Of a DNA stretch of 64,000 bases, positions 42,108-50,206 are shown one piece after another. The position numbers and the translations under genes were made by a program. The stretch comes from Bacteroidota bacterium (GTDB taxonomy: Bacteria; Bacteroidota; Bacteroidia; Chitinophagales; Chitinophagaceae), in assembly GCA_029558715.1 (NCBI GenBank), contig JAKQEA010000098.1, forward strand, positions 41,796 to 105,795. The letters are read 5' to 3'. The notes under the pieces were generated by a model. The model worked only from the letters and a program-made list of their open reading frames with translations. It had not been told where the DNA came from and ran no database searches. Position 1 is the first letter of the stretch, and every line of letters begins with the position of its first letter.

Positions 42108-42914
42108 TTATAGTTCTGTATTCTTTTTGACACTGTCGGCGACAGGTTTATCAGCCTGCAGCCATACATCTATTAATTGACCAGAGCGGATCCGCTGAAT
42201 TCTTTTTTCATCATCAAAACGTTCGGGGCTTTGTTTATATATCCATGCTCTGGTCGTATCAGTAATATTTGCGTCGATCACTATTGCACCAATACCCACC
42301 CCGGCACTCTCAAGCATTTCTTTTGCTTCTCCAAATGTCATTCCTGTTATGACCGGCACTGCAAAATCAGTCTTGCCCACACCATCCCCCAATACAAGAG
42401 AAATGGTACTACCTTTCCTGATCTTAGTACCCGGAATAATTACAGCACCATTATGCCATTGTTCCAGAATTGAATTTTTAGCAAAGTCTGGTTTAAAGGT
42501 AGTATCTCCTACACGCAGATCCATACTTTTTAAAACCATCTCAGCGTTCCGGTAACTGTAGCCAATAAGATTCGGCATCTCCACCAACGGCGGGACAGCC
42601 CTTCGTATTATCAGGTAAACAGTACGATTTGACTTTACTACTTCATCTGCTTCCGGAATTTGCTTAATTACTTTTAAAGGAGAAATAGTATCTACATAAA
42701 TTGAATCTTGTACCTCCACGTCAAAGCCAGCTTTTTTTAATATACTTTTCGCTTCTTCATAATTTTTACCTGCTACAGAAGGAACCGTGGCATACTTTCC
42801 GTGATCGGTAAGCCAGTTCAACGAAAGAAGAAATAAAGCAAAAATCCCAATGGCCATTAAAACTCCAATAATGACATTGATCCACAAAGGACGATGTGTG
42901 ATAAATTTGAACAT
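42108..42914 (-). CDS. Membrane-anchored protein with three PASTA domains
   Basis: This 268-residue protein has a short cytoplasmic N-terminus, one transmembrane helix (about 12-35, VIIGVLMAIGIFALFLLSL) and three PASTA domains in the periplasm (about 41-108, 112-180, 184-254), each starting with a PSVAG-, PNLIG- or PVITG-type motif. There is no kinase domain. PASTA domains bind peptidoglycan or its precursors. The neighbouring ddl gene supports a role in cell-wall synthesis. Confidence 0.9.
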   Translation of the reverse strand: MFKFITHRPLWINVIIGVLMAIGIFALFLLSLNWLTDHGKYATVPSVAGKNYEEAKSILKKAGFDVEVQDSIYVDTISPLKVIKQIPEADEVVKSNRTVYLIIRRAVPPLVEMPNLIGYSYRNAEMVLKSMDLRVGDTTFKPDFAKNSILEQWHNGAVIIPGTKIRKGSTISLVLGDGVGKTDFAVPVITGMTFGEAKEMLESAGVGIGAIVIDANITDTTRAWIYKQSPERFDDEKRIQRIRSGQLIDVWLQADKPVADSVKKNTEL

Positions 42915-42944
42915 TAGCCGATTAATAGGTTAAAAATATAGGTT

Positions 42945-43937
42945 TCAGGAATCAAAACATTCCTGAACCAATTTGGTATAAAACTCTTTTAAACTCCAGC
43001 CCATTGATCTAACCTGCTGTGGCACTATACTGGCTTCACTTTGGCCGGGAATAGTGTTTACTTCCAGCATATAGGGTTTACCCTCTTTGGCATTGTAAAT
43101 AAAGTCAATCCTTACCACCCCCCCACAATTAAATACTGAGTATACTTTCCTTGCCATATCCCGTATTTTATCAGCTATAACTTCATCTACTTCTGCCGGA
43201 GTAGTTTCCTCCGATTTCCCCTGGTATTTAGCTTCAAAGTCAAAAAAAGCTTTATCAGAATGGGCTCTTACCTCAGTGAGAGGAAGCACAATGATATTTC
43301 CTAATGACTTGAAAACACCAACAGTAAATTCTCTTCCCTCGATCATTTCTTCTACAAGTACCTGGTCATCTTCCTGAAAAGCTTTTTCAATAGCTACTCC
43401 CAGTTCATCGGATGGATCATTCACTTTAGACATTCCAATACTGGATCCGCCATTATTAGGTTTAACGAAAACAGGAAACTTCAGGTTTGCTATCACTTCG
43501 TCAGGACTGCCAAAATTATTTTTTATTAATATTACTGATTTTGCCACGGGTACACCTGATGCTCCTGCCACTGCAGTAGCATATCTCTTGTTAAAGGTAA
43601 TGGCTGAAGTTGCTGCGCTGCATCCTGTGTAAGGTATTTTGAGGGTATCAAAATAGCCCTGCAATTTCCCGTCTTCACCCGGAGTACCATGCATACCAAT
43701 AAATACTGCATCGAAGCTTATTTTCTCATTATCCATCTGCAGAGAAAAATCATTCTTGTCAACTTCCACTTTCCGGCCATCAGTAAGTTCATAAAACCAA
43801 CCCTGGGGATTTATATCAATTTTGAAAACGTTAAACAAATTTCTGTCAAGGTTACTATCAATGGTTATTGCACTTCTATATGATATGATGGCTTCTCCTG
43901 AAAAACCGCCTGTAACAAGGGCTATATTCTTCTTCAT
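42945..43937 (-). CDS. ddl: D-alanine-D-alanine ligase
   Basis: It joins two D-alanines for the peptidoglycan stem. The ATP-grasp enzyme of 330 residues has the N-terminal VTGGFSGEAIISYRSA, GMHGTPGEDGKLQGYFD, KPNNGGSSIGMSKV, EEMIEGREFTVGVF, RIDFIYN and MLEVNTIPGQSEASIVPQQ. ATG 43937 (MKKNIALVTGGFSGE) is the start; the frame upstream has no similarity. It leads the operon with the PASTA and rhodanese genes, with a 30-nt gap to PASTA. Confidence 0.95.
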   Translation of the reverse strand: MKKNIALVTGGFSGEAIISYRSAITIDSNLDRNLFNVFKIDINPQGWFYELTDGRKVEVDKNDFSLQMDNEKISFDAVFIGMHGTPGEDGKLQGYFDTLKIPYTGCSAATSAITFNKRYATAVAGASGVPVAKSVILIKNNFGSPDEVIANLKFPVFVKPNNGGSSIGMSKVNDPSDELGVAIEKAFQEDDQVLVEEMIEGREFTVGVFKSLGNIIVLPLTEVRAHSDKAFFDFEAKYQGKSEETTPAEVDEVIADKIRDMARKVYSVFNCGGVVRIDFIYNAKEGKPYMLEVNTIPGQSEASIVPQQVRSMGWSLKEFYTKLVQECFDS

Positions 43938-44294
43938 CTTTAAGTCTGGTGGGTTTTGTTCCCGCTTCAACGGGACGTACTATGCAAATATTGCAGAAAA
44001 AGTTAAGATGCCCAACCTATTGATCAGTTTATCATCAGGGATTAACAATTATTACAGTAAAACCCCTGAAACTTTTCTGATGACACAAAAAGTAAAATCA
44101 GGTCATTTATTCACCCGGGCAAATAATAAAGGTGAAGGCCGTTTCTCCTTCACCTTTTTACGACGGGAAATATCACCCGCCACTGAATGAGCAGTTTTCA
44201 CTGCTTTATATCCTGAGATATATGATAAAACTACAAAAATTAACATCCAGCCGGTACAAAAACTGGCAAAAATTATGCACAGGCAAAGCACAAA
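43938..44294. other. Intergenic region of 357 nt without a supported gene
   Basis: The region lies between ddl and the ferredoxin gene, both on the minus strand. It holds the ddl promoter region, a short palindrome (TTCCCG-CTTCAA-CGGGAC at about 43958-43975), and a perfect 11-bp hairpin (44128-44157) that could terminate the ferredoxin transcript. A minus-strand frame (GTG at 44291 or ATG at 44246, ending at 44103) encodes one hydrophobic helix, but it runs through the hairpin and is not accepted as a gene. Confidence 0.6.
44128..44157. terminator. Hairpin, probable terminator of the ferredoxin gene
   Basis: AAAGGTGAAGG and CCTTCACCTTT form a perfect 11-bp stem with loop CCGTTTCT. On the minus strand it is followed by ATTATTTG, on the plus strand by TTA. 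Confidence 0.55.
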
Positions 44295-44642
44295 CTAAAT
44301 GTGTAATTTATCTTTTTTGGCTATCAGCTGATCTACTGTTTCCTGGTACATTTCATCGGGCACACAGCAATCAACCGGGCAAACAGCTGCGCATTGGGGT
44401 TCCTCATGAAAACCCTGGCATTCGGTACATTTATTAGGCGTTATATAGTAAGTATCTACTGCTACAGGAGCATTTTTCTGCTCTGCATCCACAACTGTTC
44501 CATCAAGTAGAGTATAAGAGCCTTTTACTGTTGTGCCATCAGCAATGGCCCATTCCACACCACCTTCATAGATAGCATTGTTTGGACATTCAGGTTCGCA
44601 AGCACCGCAATTGATACATTCTTCTGTAATCTTAATAGCCAT
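44295..44642 (-). CDS. 4Fe-4S dicluster ferredoxin
   Basis: This 115-residue electron carrier has two cluster motifs: CINCGACEPECPN (about 10-22) and CTECQGFHEEPQCAAVCPVDC (about 75-95). The long loop within the second motif is typical of the YfhL/bacterial-type ferredoxins. The start at ATG 44642 (MAIKITEECINCGAC) is standard; the frame extends to 44684 but without similarity. It is divergent from the acyl-CoA reductase gene, 57 nt apart, and may supply electrons in the same pathway; this is inference. Confidence 0.92.
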   Translation of the reverse strand: MAIKITEECINCGACEPECPNNAIYEGGVEWAIADGTTVKGSYTLLDGTVVDAEQKNAPVAVDTYYITPNKCTECQGFHEEPQCAAVCPVDCCVPDEMYQETVDQLIAKKDKLHI

Positions 44643-44699
44643 GATAATTAAATTAATGAGTTCAGAGTTACTTTTGTACCACAAAATTAGTTGACAGGG

Positions 44700-45698
44700 A
44701 TGAATTTACAACATCGAATTTATTTATTATCAAGCCTGGGAAAATATATTTTATCCAACGACCCACAGTGGCAAAACGCAAAAGAACAAGCCAGTCTGGA
44801 AAATGGTTGGTTCATTCCGGAGTTCATTGATATAGCTTCAAAAAATATTGCCCTGTCTTTTTTGCAAAAAAACATACTTGAAAAATGGACTGCTGCTGTT
44901 CAAATCCCTGATACCAGCCCTGATACAAAAACCATAGGCATCGTAATGGCAGGAAATATTCCACTTGTTGGCTTTCATGATTGGCTTTGTGTTTTTATAA
45001 GTGGCCATAGAGCCAGGATCAAGCCTTCATCCAAAGACCAGGTACTTATTAAACACCTGCTTGAAAAACTGGCTGGTTGGGATGAACAGGCGGGTAATGC
45101 TTCCGAAATATCTGATATGCTGAAGGGGTGTGATGCCTATATCGCTACAGGCAGTAACAACTCCTCCCGGTATTTTGATTATTATTTTGGTAAGTATCCC
45201 AATATCATACGCCGTAACAGGACATCCGTGGCCATTCTTAGCGGTAAAGAAACAATCGAGGAGTTGGAGAAACTGGCTGATGACGTTTACCTGTATTTTG
45301 GTCTGGGCTGCCGTAATGTGACAAAGATTTATGTACCTGCTGGATATGATTTTATCCCGCTGCTCACAGCCTTTAAAAAATATCAATACCTGTCCGATCA
45401 TCATAAATACAAAAACAATTACGACTATAACCTGGCACTTCACCTATTGAACAAAAAATACTATATGACAAACGGCAGTATCCTTTTAATAGAAGAAAAT
45501 TCACTGTTCTCGCCAATCAGCCAGCTAAACTATGAGTATTACCAGGACACGGACAAATTGACCGAAAAACTGAAAAATCTTCCTGAACTGCAGTCTATTA
45601 TGGGTAAGGGACATATACCATTTGGGCAAAGCCAGTGCCCGGCCATTACGGATTACGCTGATGGAGTCAATACGCTGGAATTTTTGAACTCCCTGTGA
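44700..45698 (+). CDS. LuxC-like acyl-CoA reductase
   Basis: This 332-residue enzyme resembles the LuxC acyl-CoA reductase family, which reduces fatty acyl thioesters to aldehydes with NADPH. It has an NAD-binding region (GIVMAGNIPLVGFHDWLCVFISGHRARIKPSSKDQVLIKHL, about 80-120), the segment CDAYIATGSNNSSRYFDYYF and the catalytic cysteine in YFGLGCRNVTKIYVP. The start is ATG 44700 (MNLQHRIYL); an in-frame TTG lies at 44691. A TACTTTTG -7 element lies at about 44667-44674. The acyl substrate is unknown. Confidence 0.87.
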   Translation: MNLQHRIYLLSSLGKYILSNDPQWQNAKEQASLENGWFIPEFIDIASKNIALSFLQKNILEKWTAAVQIPDTSPDTKTIGIVMAGNIPLVGFHDWLCVFISGHRARIKPSSKDQVLIKHLLEKLAGWDEQAGNASEISDMLKGCDAYIATGSNNSSRYFDYYFGKYPNIIRRNRTSVAILSGKETIEELEKLADDVYLYFGLGCRNVTKIYVPAGYDFIPLLTAFKKYQYLSDHHKYKNNYDYNLALHLLNKKYYMTNGSILLIEENSLFSPISQLNYEYYQDTDKLTEKLKNLPELQSIMGKGHIPFGQSQCPAITDYADGVNTLEFLNSL

Positions 45699-45889
45699 AC
45701 CATAAGTTAGGGATAACCCGTAAATAGTATAAATTTACAGCAGGCCAGAAGTACGAAGTCTTTAGTAAAGATTTGTTAAACTAATTTATTGGTAACCAAA
45801 GATGAACTGACAGTTTGTTATTTTGTAAAGCAGAGGCACATAATTTGAAAATAAACCTCAAAAAATAACCTATTAAAGTATAAATCACT

Positions 45890-47389
45890 ATGAAACTTAA
45901 ACAGCTATTTCTGATCATCGCAGTAAGTGCAGTTTCTGCTGTTTCCAGTGTTTGGATTTACAGCAAAGTGGCTGCAAAGCAACAATCTTCTATTTTCTCA
46001 CAAGCAAGTGATGGAAAAGTGCCGGTAAATTATGCGGGCTTTTTCGACAATGCGGCTTCGCCTGTTGGAGAAGCTATTGATTTTACCAAAGCAGCTAATG
46101 CAGCTGTACCTGCCGTGGTGCATATCAAAACAAAAATCCCGGCTAAAAAAGTGACCAATCAATTACCGGGCAACCGTGGTGGTGTGGATGATTTTTTTGA
46201 ACAGTTCTTCAATTTTGGTCCGCAGATACAACCTGAGCAAAGAGCTTCAGGAAGTGGTGTAATCATTAGTGATGACGGGTATATTATTACCAATAATCAT
46301 GTTATCTCCGATGGCGCACAAGGTGTGGCAGATGAGATTACTGTTACTTTAAGCAACAAAAAAACATATAAAGCTAAAGTAATCGGGAAAGATCCCAGTA
46401 GTGATATAGCTGTATTAAAAATTGATGGCACAGGATTTCCATTTCTCTTATACGGCAACTCAGATAATGTAAAATTAGGGCAATGGGTACTGGCCATTGG
46501 ATATCCCCTTACATTGGAAACAACTGTTACTGCCGGTATTGTTAGTGCTAAGGGCCGCTCAATTGGTATTAATGGCCGCCAAAGCCAGACACCGATTGAG
46601 TCTTTCATCCAAACTGACGCTGCAGTGAACCAGGGAAACAGTGGCGGGGCTTTAATAACCACTGACGGCCAACTGATAGGAATTAATTCTGCTATCTATG
46701 CCCCCACAGGTACCTACGCAGGTTATTCATTTGCAATTCCTGTGAATCTTGCGAAAAAGATAGTCAATGATCTGATCAAGTTTGGTGATGTAAAAAGACC
46801 TTACTTAGGAATTGCCGCAGATCAGACAAAGTTTAACTCGACCGATGGGGCTTATATTGGAACTGTGGCGAAAGATGGTGCCGCAGCTGCCGCAGGTTTA
46901 AAAAAAGGTGATATCATCAAAAAAATAAACGATGTAACTATCAGTTCCTGGAGCGAGTTACAAGGTACTGTTGCATCTCTCAACACAGGAGACAAAGTGA
47001 ATATCACTTACAAAAGAGACGGAAAAGAATTTACAACTTCTGCTACGCTTAAAGCTGAGACAGGAACTTACGATAACCTGGCAGCGACAAATCTGGGAGA
47101 TGTATTAGGTGCAGAACTCGAAAATCTTGATAAGAAAACGGCTCAAAAAAATGAAGTGGAAGGGGGTATCCTGGTAAGGAAAATAAAAACAGGAGGACCA
47201 TTTAGTAAAACAAGGATGCAGGATGGCTTTATTATCACAAGTGTGAATGATGTGCAGGTAACCAATATTGAAGAATTAAGCCGTGCTATAGCAAGCCTCA
47301 GAAGCGGCAGCATGAATCTTGAAGGATTTTATGACGGCTATGATGGGATGTACAGGTACCCCGTGAATCTTCAGTTAGAAGATGAATAA
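45890..47389 (+). CDS. HtrA/Deg family periplasmic serine protease
   Basis: This 499-residue protease/chaperone acts on damaged envelope proteins. It has an N-terminal signal or anchor (LFLIIAVSAVSAVSSVWIY), a trypsin domain (about 75-300) with catalytic His in TNNHVISD, Asp in SSDIAVLKID and Ser in QGNSGGAL, then two PDZ domains (about 305-395 and 415-495). The second PDZ has GGILVRKIKTGGPF. It has a strong terminator downstream. This is the general envelope protease, in contrast to the tethered one at 14888. Confidence 0.95.
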   Translation: MKLKQLFLIIAVSAVSAVSSVWIYSKVAAKQQSSIFSQASDGKVPVNYAGFFDNAASPVGEAIDFTKAANAAVPAVVHIKTKIPAKKVTNQLPGNRGGVDDFFEQFFNFGPQIQPEQRASGSGVIISDDGYIITNNHVISDGAQGVADEITVTLSNKKTYKAKVIGKDPSSDIAVLKIDGTGFPFLLYGNSDNVKLGQWVLAIGYPLTLETTVTAGIVSAKGRSIGINGRQSQTPIESFIQTDAAVNQGNSGGALITTDGQLIGINSAIYAPTGTYAGYSFAIPVNLAKKIVNDLIKFGDVKRPYLGIAADQTKFNSTDGAYIGTVAKDGAAAAAGLKKGDIIKKINDVTISSWSELQGTVASLNTGDKVNITYKRDGKEFTTSATLKAETGTYDNLAATNLGDVLGAELENLDKKTAQKNEVEGGILVRKIKTGGPFSKTRMQDGFIITSVNDVQVTNIEELSRAIASLRSGSMNLEGFYDGYDGMYRYPVNLQLEDE

Positions 47390-47406
47390 TTCTACTTTGA
47401 TCTGAT

Positions 47407-47445
47407 ATTAAAAAAGCCGTTTCAGTTCGAAACGGCTTTTTTAAT
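47407..47445. terminator. Bidirectional intrinsic terminator
   Basis: A 17-bp perfect stem with loop AGTTC has A-runs and T-runs inside the arms (ATTAAAAAAGCCGTTTC / GAAACGGCTTTTTTAAT). It separates the converging protease and amylase genes. Confidence 0.9.
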
Positions 47446-47465
47446 ACGGGTACCTGGTCGTTTGA

Positions 47466-48854
47466 TTATTTCTCATAAACCAGATATTCCCAGGGTTGCA
47501 TTTCAAAGCTTTTATCATTTGTAAAATCATTTGCAGCAGCAGAAAAAACATTCTTATATGATCCGGTTACCTTGTCGTCAATAATATCAAACCGAAGATT
47601 TTTCTCGCCTGAAAGATTCAGGACTACGAGTATTTCCCTGTTCTCCTTTTTTCTGAGATAAGCAAATATTTGCTCCGGTGCATTTGTTTTGATACGAAAA
47701 GTCTTTACTGTAGTATCGCCGGCTCTTAAAGCAGGGTTGTTTCTTTTTAAATTCAGCAGCGTTTTATAAAAAGAAGTCAGCATATCTGCATTTGCTGATG
47801 CAACAATGGTGTCCTTGTCAAAAAATTTAATTCGTTTGGTATTCCCAAGTTCCTGGCCGGAATACAATAAGGGTAATCCATTCCAGGTAAAGCTAAAAAC
47901 AGCTAATACTTTTGCCATTTCCCCATATTTCTCATATTCCGTTCCATTCCAGCTGTTCTCATCGTGGTTAGTTGTAAACCATGCCCTCATAGTATGATCA
48001 CCTAAATCATCATACCGTTTCAACACATCATACAAAGAATCAAGGGGCTGTTGTTTTTTATAAAAATCTTCCGTTTTATGCATCCATGTCCAGCTATAAC
48101 TTGCATCAAAGGCTTCTCCATATTCTGGCTTTTCTAATTCATCAAACTCCCCCAGCCAGAAAAGTGGCTTAACGGCATCAAGTTGGGGCCTGGCCTCTTT
48201 CCAGAAATCGAGCTCTACCCAAAATGCCAGGTCACAGCGAAAACCATCAATATCACACTCATCTACCCAGAATTTCATAGCATCAATCATAGCTTTTCTT
48301 AGCTCTGGCTTATCAAAATCGAGCTCAATGATATCATCCATACCAGATGCTATCTGAAAATCGCCGGTAGCGGAATCTTTAAGGTAATAATCAGGATGCT
48401 CCTTTGTCCAGACATGGTCCCAACCCGTATGATTAGCTACCCAATCAATAATCACTTTAAAACCCATTTCATGAGCCTGTTTTACCAGGTTTTTAAAATC
48501 TTCCAGCGTCCCAAACTCCGGGTTTATGGAAGTATAGTCGGAGCAGGCATAATAACTGCCCAGGGAACCTTTCATATTTTTTTGTGCAATAGGGGTGATA
48601 GGCATAAACCACAGTGTCTCCACTCCCATTTCTTTTAACCGTGACATCTCAAGTGCAAAAGCATTGAATGTACCCTCCGTAGTGTATTGCCTTACATTCA
48701 CCTCATAAATATTGGTGCTATGCACCCAGTCTAACGGCTTAAAACGGCCTGTCATGCTATTTGTTTTTTTAGTTTCAGATTCATCTTTTTTCTTCATCAA
48801 CTTGCAGGAACCCGGCAAGGTCATAATTAAAATGGCAAACAAAAGAAACCGCAT
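47466..48854 (-). CDS. GH13 alpha-amylase family lipoprotein
   Basis: This 462-residue glycoside hydrolase attacks alpha-glucans at the cell envelope. It has a lipobox PGSC near residue 17 after MRFLLFAILIMTLPGS. The (beta/alpha)8 barrel carries IIDWVANHTGWDH, the nucleophile in DGFRCDLA, the acid/base in LFWLGEFDE and the third acid in TTNHDENSW. A C-terminal beta domain ends in MQPWEYLVYEK. The start is ATG 48854; the frame to 48887 lacks similarity. It lies near a phosphorylase-like gene, which suggests maltodextrin or glycogen use. Confidence 0.92.
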   Translation of the reverse strand: MRFLLFAILIMTLPGSCKLMKKKDESETKKTNSMTGRFKPLDWVHSTNIYEVNVRQYTTEGTFNAFALEMSRLKEMGVETLWFMPITPIAQKNMKGSLGSYYACSDYTSINPEFGTLEDFKNLVKQAHEMGFKVIIDWVANHTGWDHVWTKEHPDYYLKDSATGDFQIASGMDDIIELDFDKPELRKAMIDAMKFWVDECDIDGFRCDLAFWVELDFWKEARPQLDAVKPLFWLGEFDELEKPEYGEAFDASYSWTWMHKTEDFYKKQQPLDSLYDVLKRYDDLGDHTMRAWFTTNHDENSWNGTEYEKYGEMAKVLAVFSFTWNGLPLLYSGQELGNTKRIKFFDKDTIVASANADMLTSFYKTLLNLKRNNPALRAGDTTVKTFRIKTNAPEQIFAYLRKKENREILVVLNLSGEKNLRFDIIDDKVTGSYKNVFSAAANDFTNDKSFEMQPWEYLVYEK

Positions 48855-48931
48855 AATGCTAAGTTTTTGGGAAGATAAGAAGAACATTTGAAGTGATAGC
48901 CTGTTGTTATAGGCAACAAGCTGAGTATCGT

Positions 48932-48939
48932 TAACTTTG
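48932..48939 (+). promoter_or_regulatory. -7 element 4 nt before ispH
   Basis: TAACTTTG, then GCAA, then ATG at 48944. The start leaves no room for a 5' leader; transcription would begin at or next to the ATG. Confidence 0.6.
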
Positions 48940-48943
48940 GCAA

Positions 48944-50155
48944 ATGAAAAGTTTCGACGTCCCCATTATTTACCGTAGTCCGTTGATTTCTGCAATTAAA
49001 AAAAAGCGGAAAGAGATGGATAAACTCAAAAAGGATTTTACCCCCACCCTCCTCGATTTTGGTCCTGTTCATATTTACCTGGCCCGTCATTTTGGATTTT
49101 GTTATGGCGTTGAAAATGCCATTGAAATTGCTTTTAGAACAGTGGAAGAAAATCCCGGTAAACGGATTTTCTTGTTAAGCGAAATGATCCATAACCCCCA
49201 GGTGAATGCTGATCTGCAGGCACACGGTATCATCTTCTTACAAGATACATACGGCAAACAGCTTATTGCATTTGACGAAATAACTGCTGAAGATATTGTT
49301 TTGATCCCTGCTTTTGGAACCACACTGGAAATAGAGCAGCAATTGCAGCAGATAGGTATCCGAACGGAAAAATATAATACGACCTGCCCCTTTGTAGAAA
49401 AAGTCTGGAACCGAAGTGAGGCTATTGCCAAAAAAGATTACACCATTATCATTCATGGTAAACCCAAACATGAAGAAACAAGAGCCACCTTTTCTCATGC
49501 AGCTGCTAATGCCCCATCTGTAGTGGTGAAAGATATGGCTGAGGCTAAAGCACTGGCAAAATATATTACCGGTGAAAAACCTGTCGCTGCCTTTTACGAA
49601 GAATTCAAAAATCAGTATTCCGCCGGTTTTGATGTAACAAAGCACCTGAAAAGAATCGGGGTAGTAAATCAAACTACTATGCTGGCCAGTGATACGCAGG
49701 CTATTGCTGATTATCTGAAAAAGATAATTACAGAGACCTTCAAAACAGAAGAAAGTTTTGCAGACACCCGGGACACTCTTTGCTATGCTACTAATGACAA
49801 CCAAACAGCTGTAAGCGGCATGTTAGAAACAAAGGCTGATCTGGCAATCGTAGTTGGTGGTTACAATTCATCCAATACGTCCCATTTAGTAGAGTTATGC
49901 GAGGAAAAGCTGCCTACCTATTTTATCAACAGTGCTGATAAAATTCTCTCCCCGGGAGAAATATTACATCATAACTTTCATACCAAAGAAGAAATACTGA
50001 CGACTGATTATCTTCCTAAAAAGGAGCCAGTAAGTATTTTGATCACCAGCGGCGCTTCCTGCCCCGATGCATTGGTAGAAGCGGTGATAAATAAGTTTAC
50101 CGGATTTTTTCCTGTTGTAAAATCTATAACACAGCTAACAGCAGAGTTCCAATAA
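48944..50155 (+). CDS. ispH: 4-hydroxy-3-methylbut-2-enyl diphosphate reductase
   Basis: The last step of the MEP isoprenoid pathway gives IPP and DMAPP. The three cysteines that hold the 4Fe-4S cluster lie in HFGFCYGVENA, NTTCPFVEKVW and ITSGASCPDALVE. The 403 residues are about 90 longer than E. coli IspH; this long form, beginning KSFDVPIIYRSPLISAIKKKRK, is usual in Bacteroidota. It is divergent from the amylase gene. The mRNA is predicted to be leaderless. Confidence 0.94.
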   Translation: MKSFDVPIIYRSPLISAIKKKRKEMDKLKKDFTPTLLDFGPVHIYLARHFGFCYGVENAIEIAFRTVEENPGKRIFLLSEMIHNPQVNADLQAHGIIFLQDTYGKQLIAFDEITAEDIVLIPAFGTTLEIEQQLQQIGIRTEKYNTTCPFVEKVWNRSEAIAKKDYTIIIHGKPKHEETRATFSHAAANAPSVVVKDMAEAKALAKYITGEKPVAAFYEEFKNQYSAGFDVTKHLKRIGVVNQTTMLASDTQAIADYLKKIITETFKTEESFADTRDTLCYATNDNQTAVSGMLETKADLAIVVGGYNSSNTSHLVELCEEKLPTYFINSADKILSPGEILHHNFHTKEEILTTDYLPKKEPVSILITSGASCPDALVEAVINKFTGFFPVVKSITQLTAEFQ

Positions 50156-50158
50156 AAA

Positions 50159-50183
50159 TACCCCTTGGTAATAGCAAGGGGTA
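50159..50183. terminator. Hairpin between ispH and the phosphorylase-like gene
   Basis: TACCCCTTG and CAAGGGGTA form a 9-bp stem with loop GTAATAG between two converging genes. There is no strong T-run, so termination is only probable. Confidence 0.55.
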
Positions 50184-50206
50184 ATATGCTTTGGTTTAGT
50201 CAGGTC

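Noticed and set aside
44103..44291. A small membrane protein candidate after the ferredoxin gene
   Set aside because: It begins with GTG, has one hydrophobic stretch, and its 3' half runs through a perfect hairpin that looks like the ferredoxin terminator.
49238..49804. A 188-codon frame on the minus strand inside ispH
   Set aside because: It is antisense to a clear enzyme gene, with Phe/Cys-rich noise composition and no promoter.
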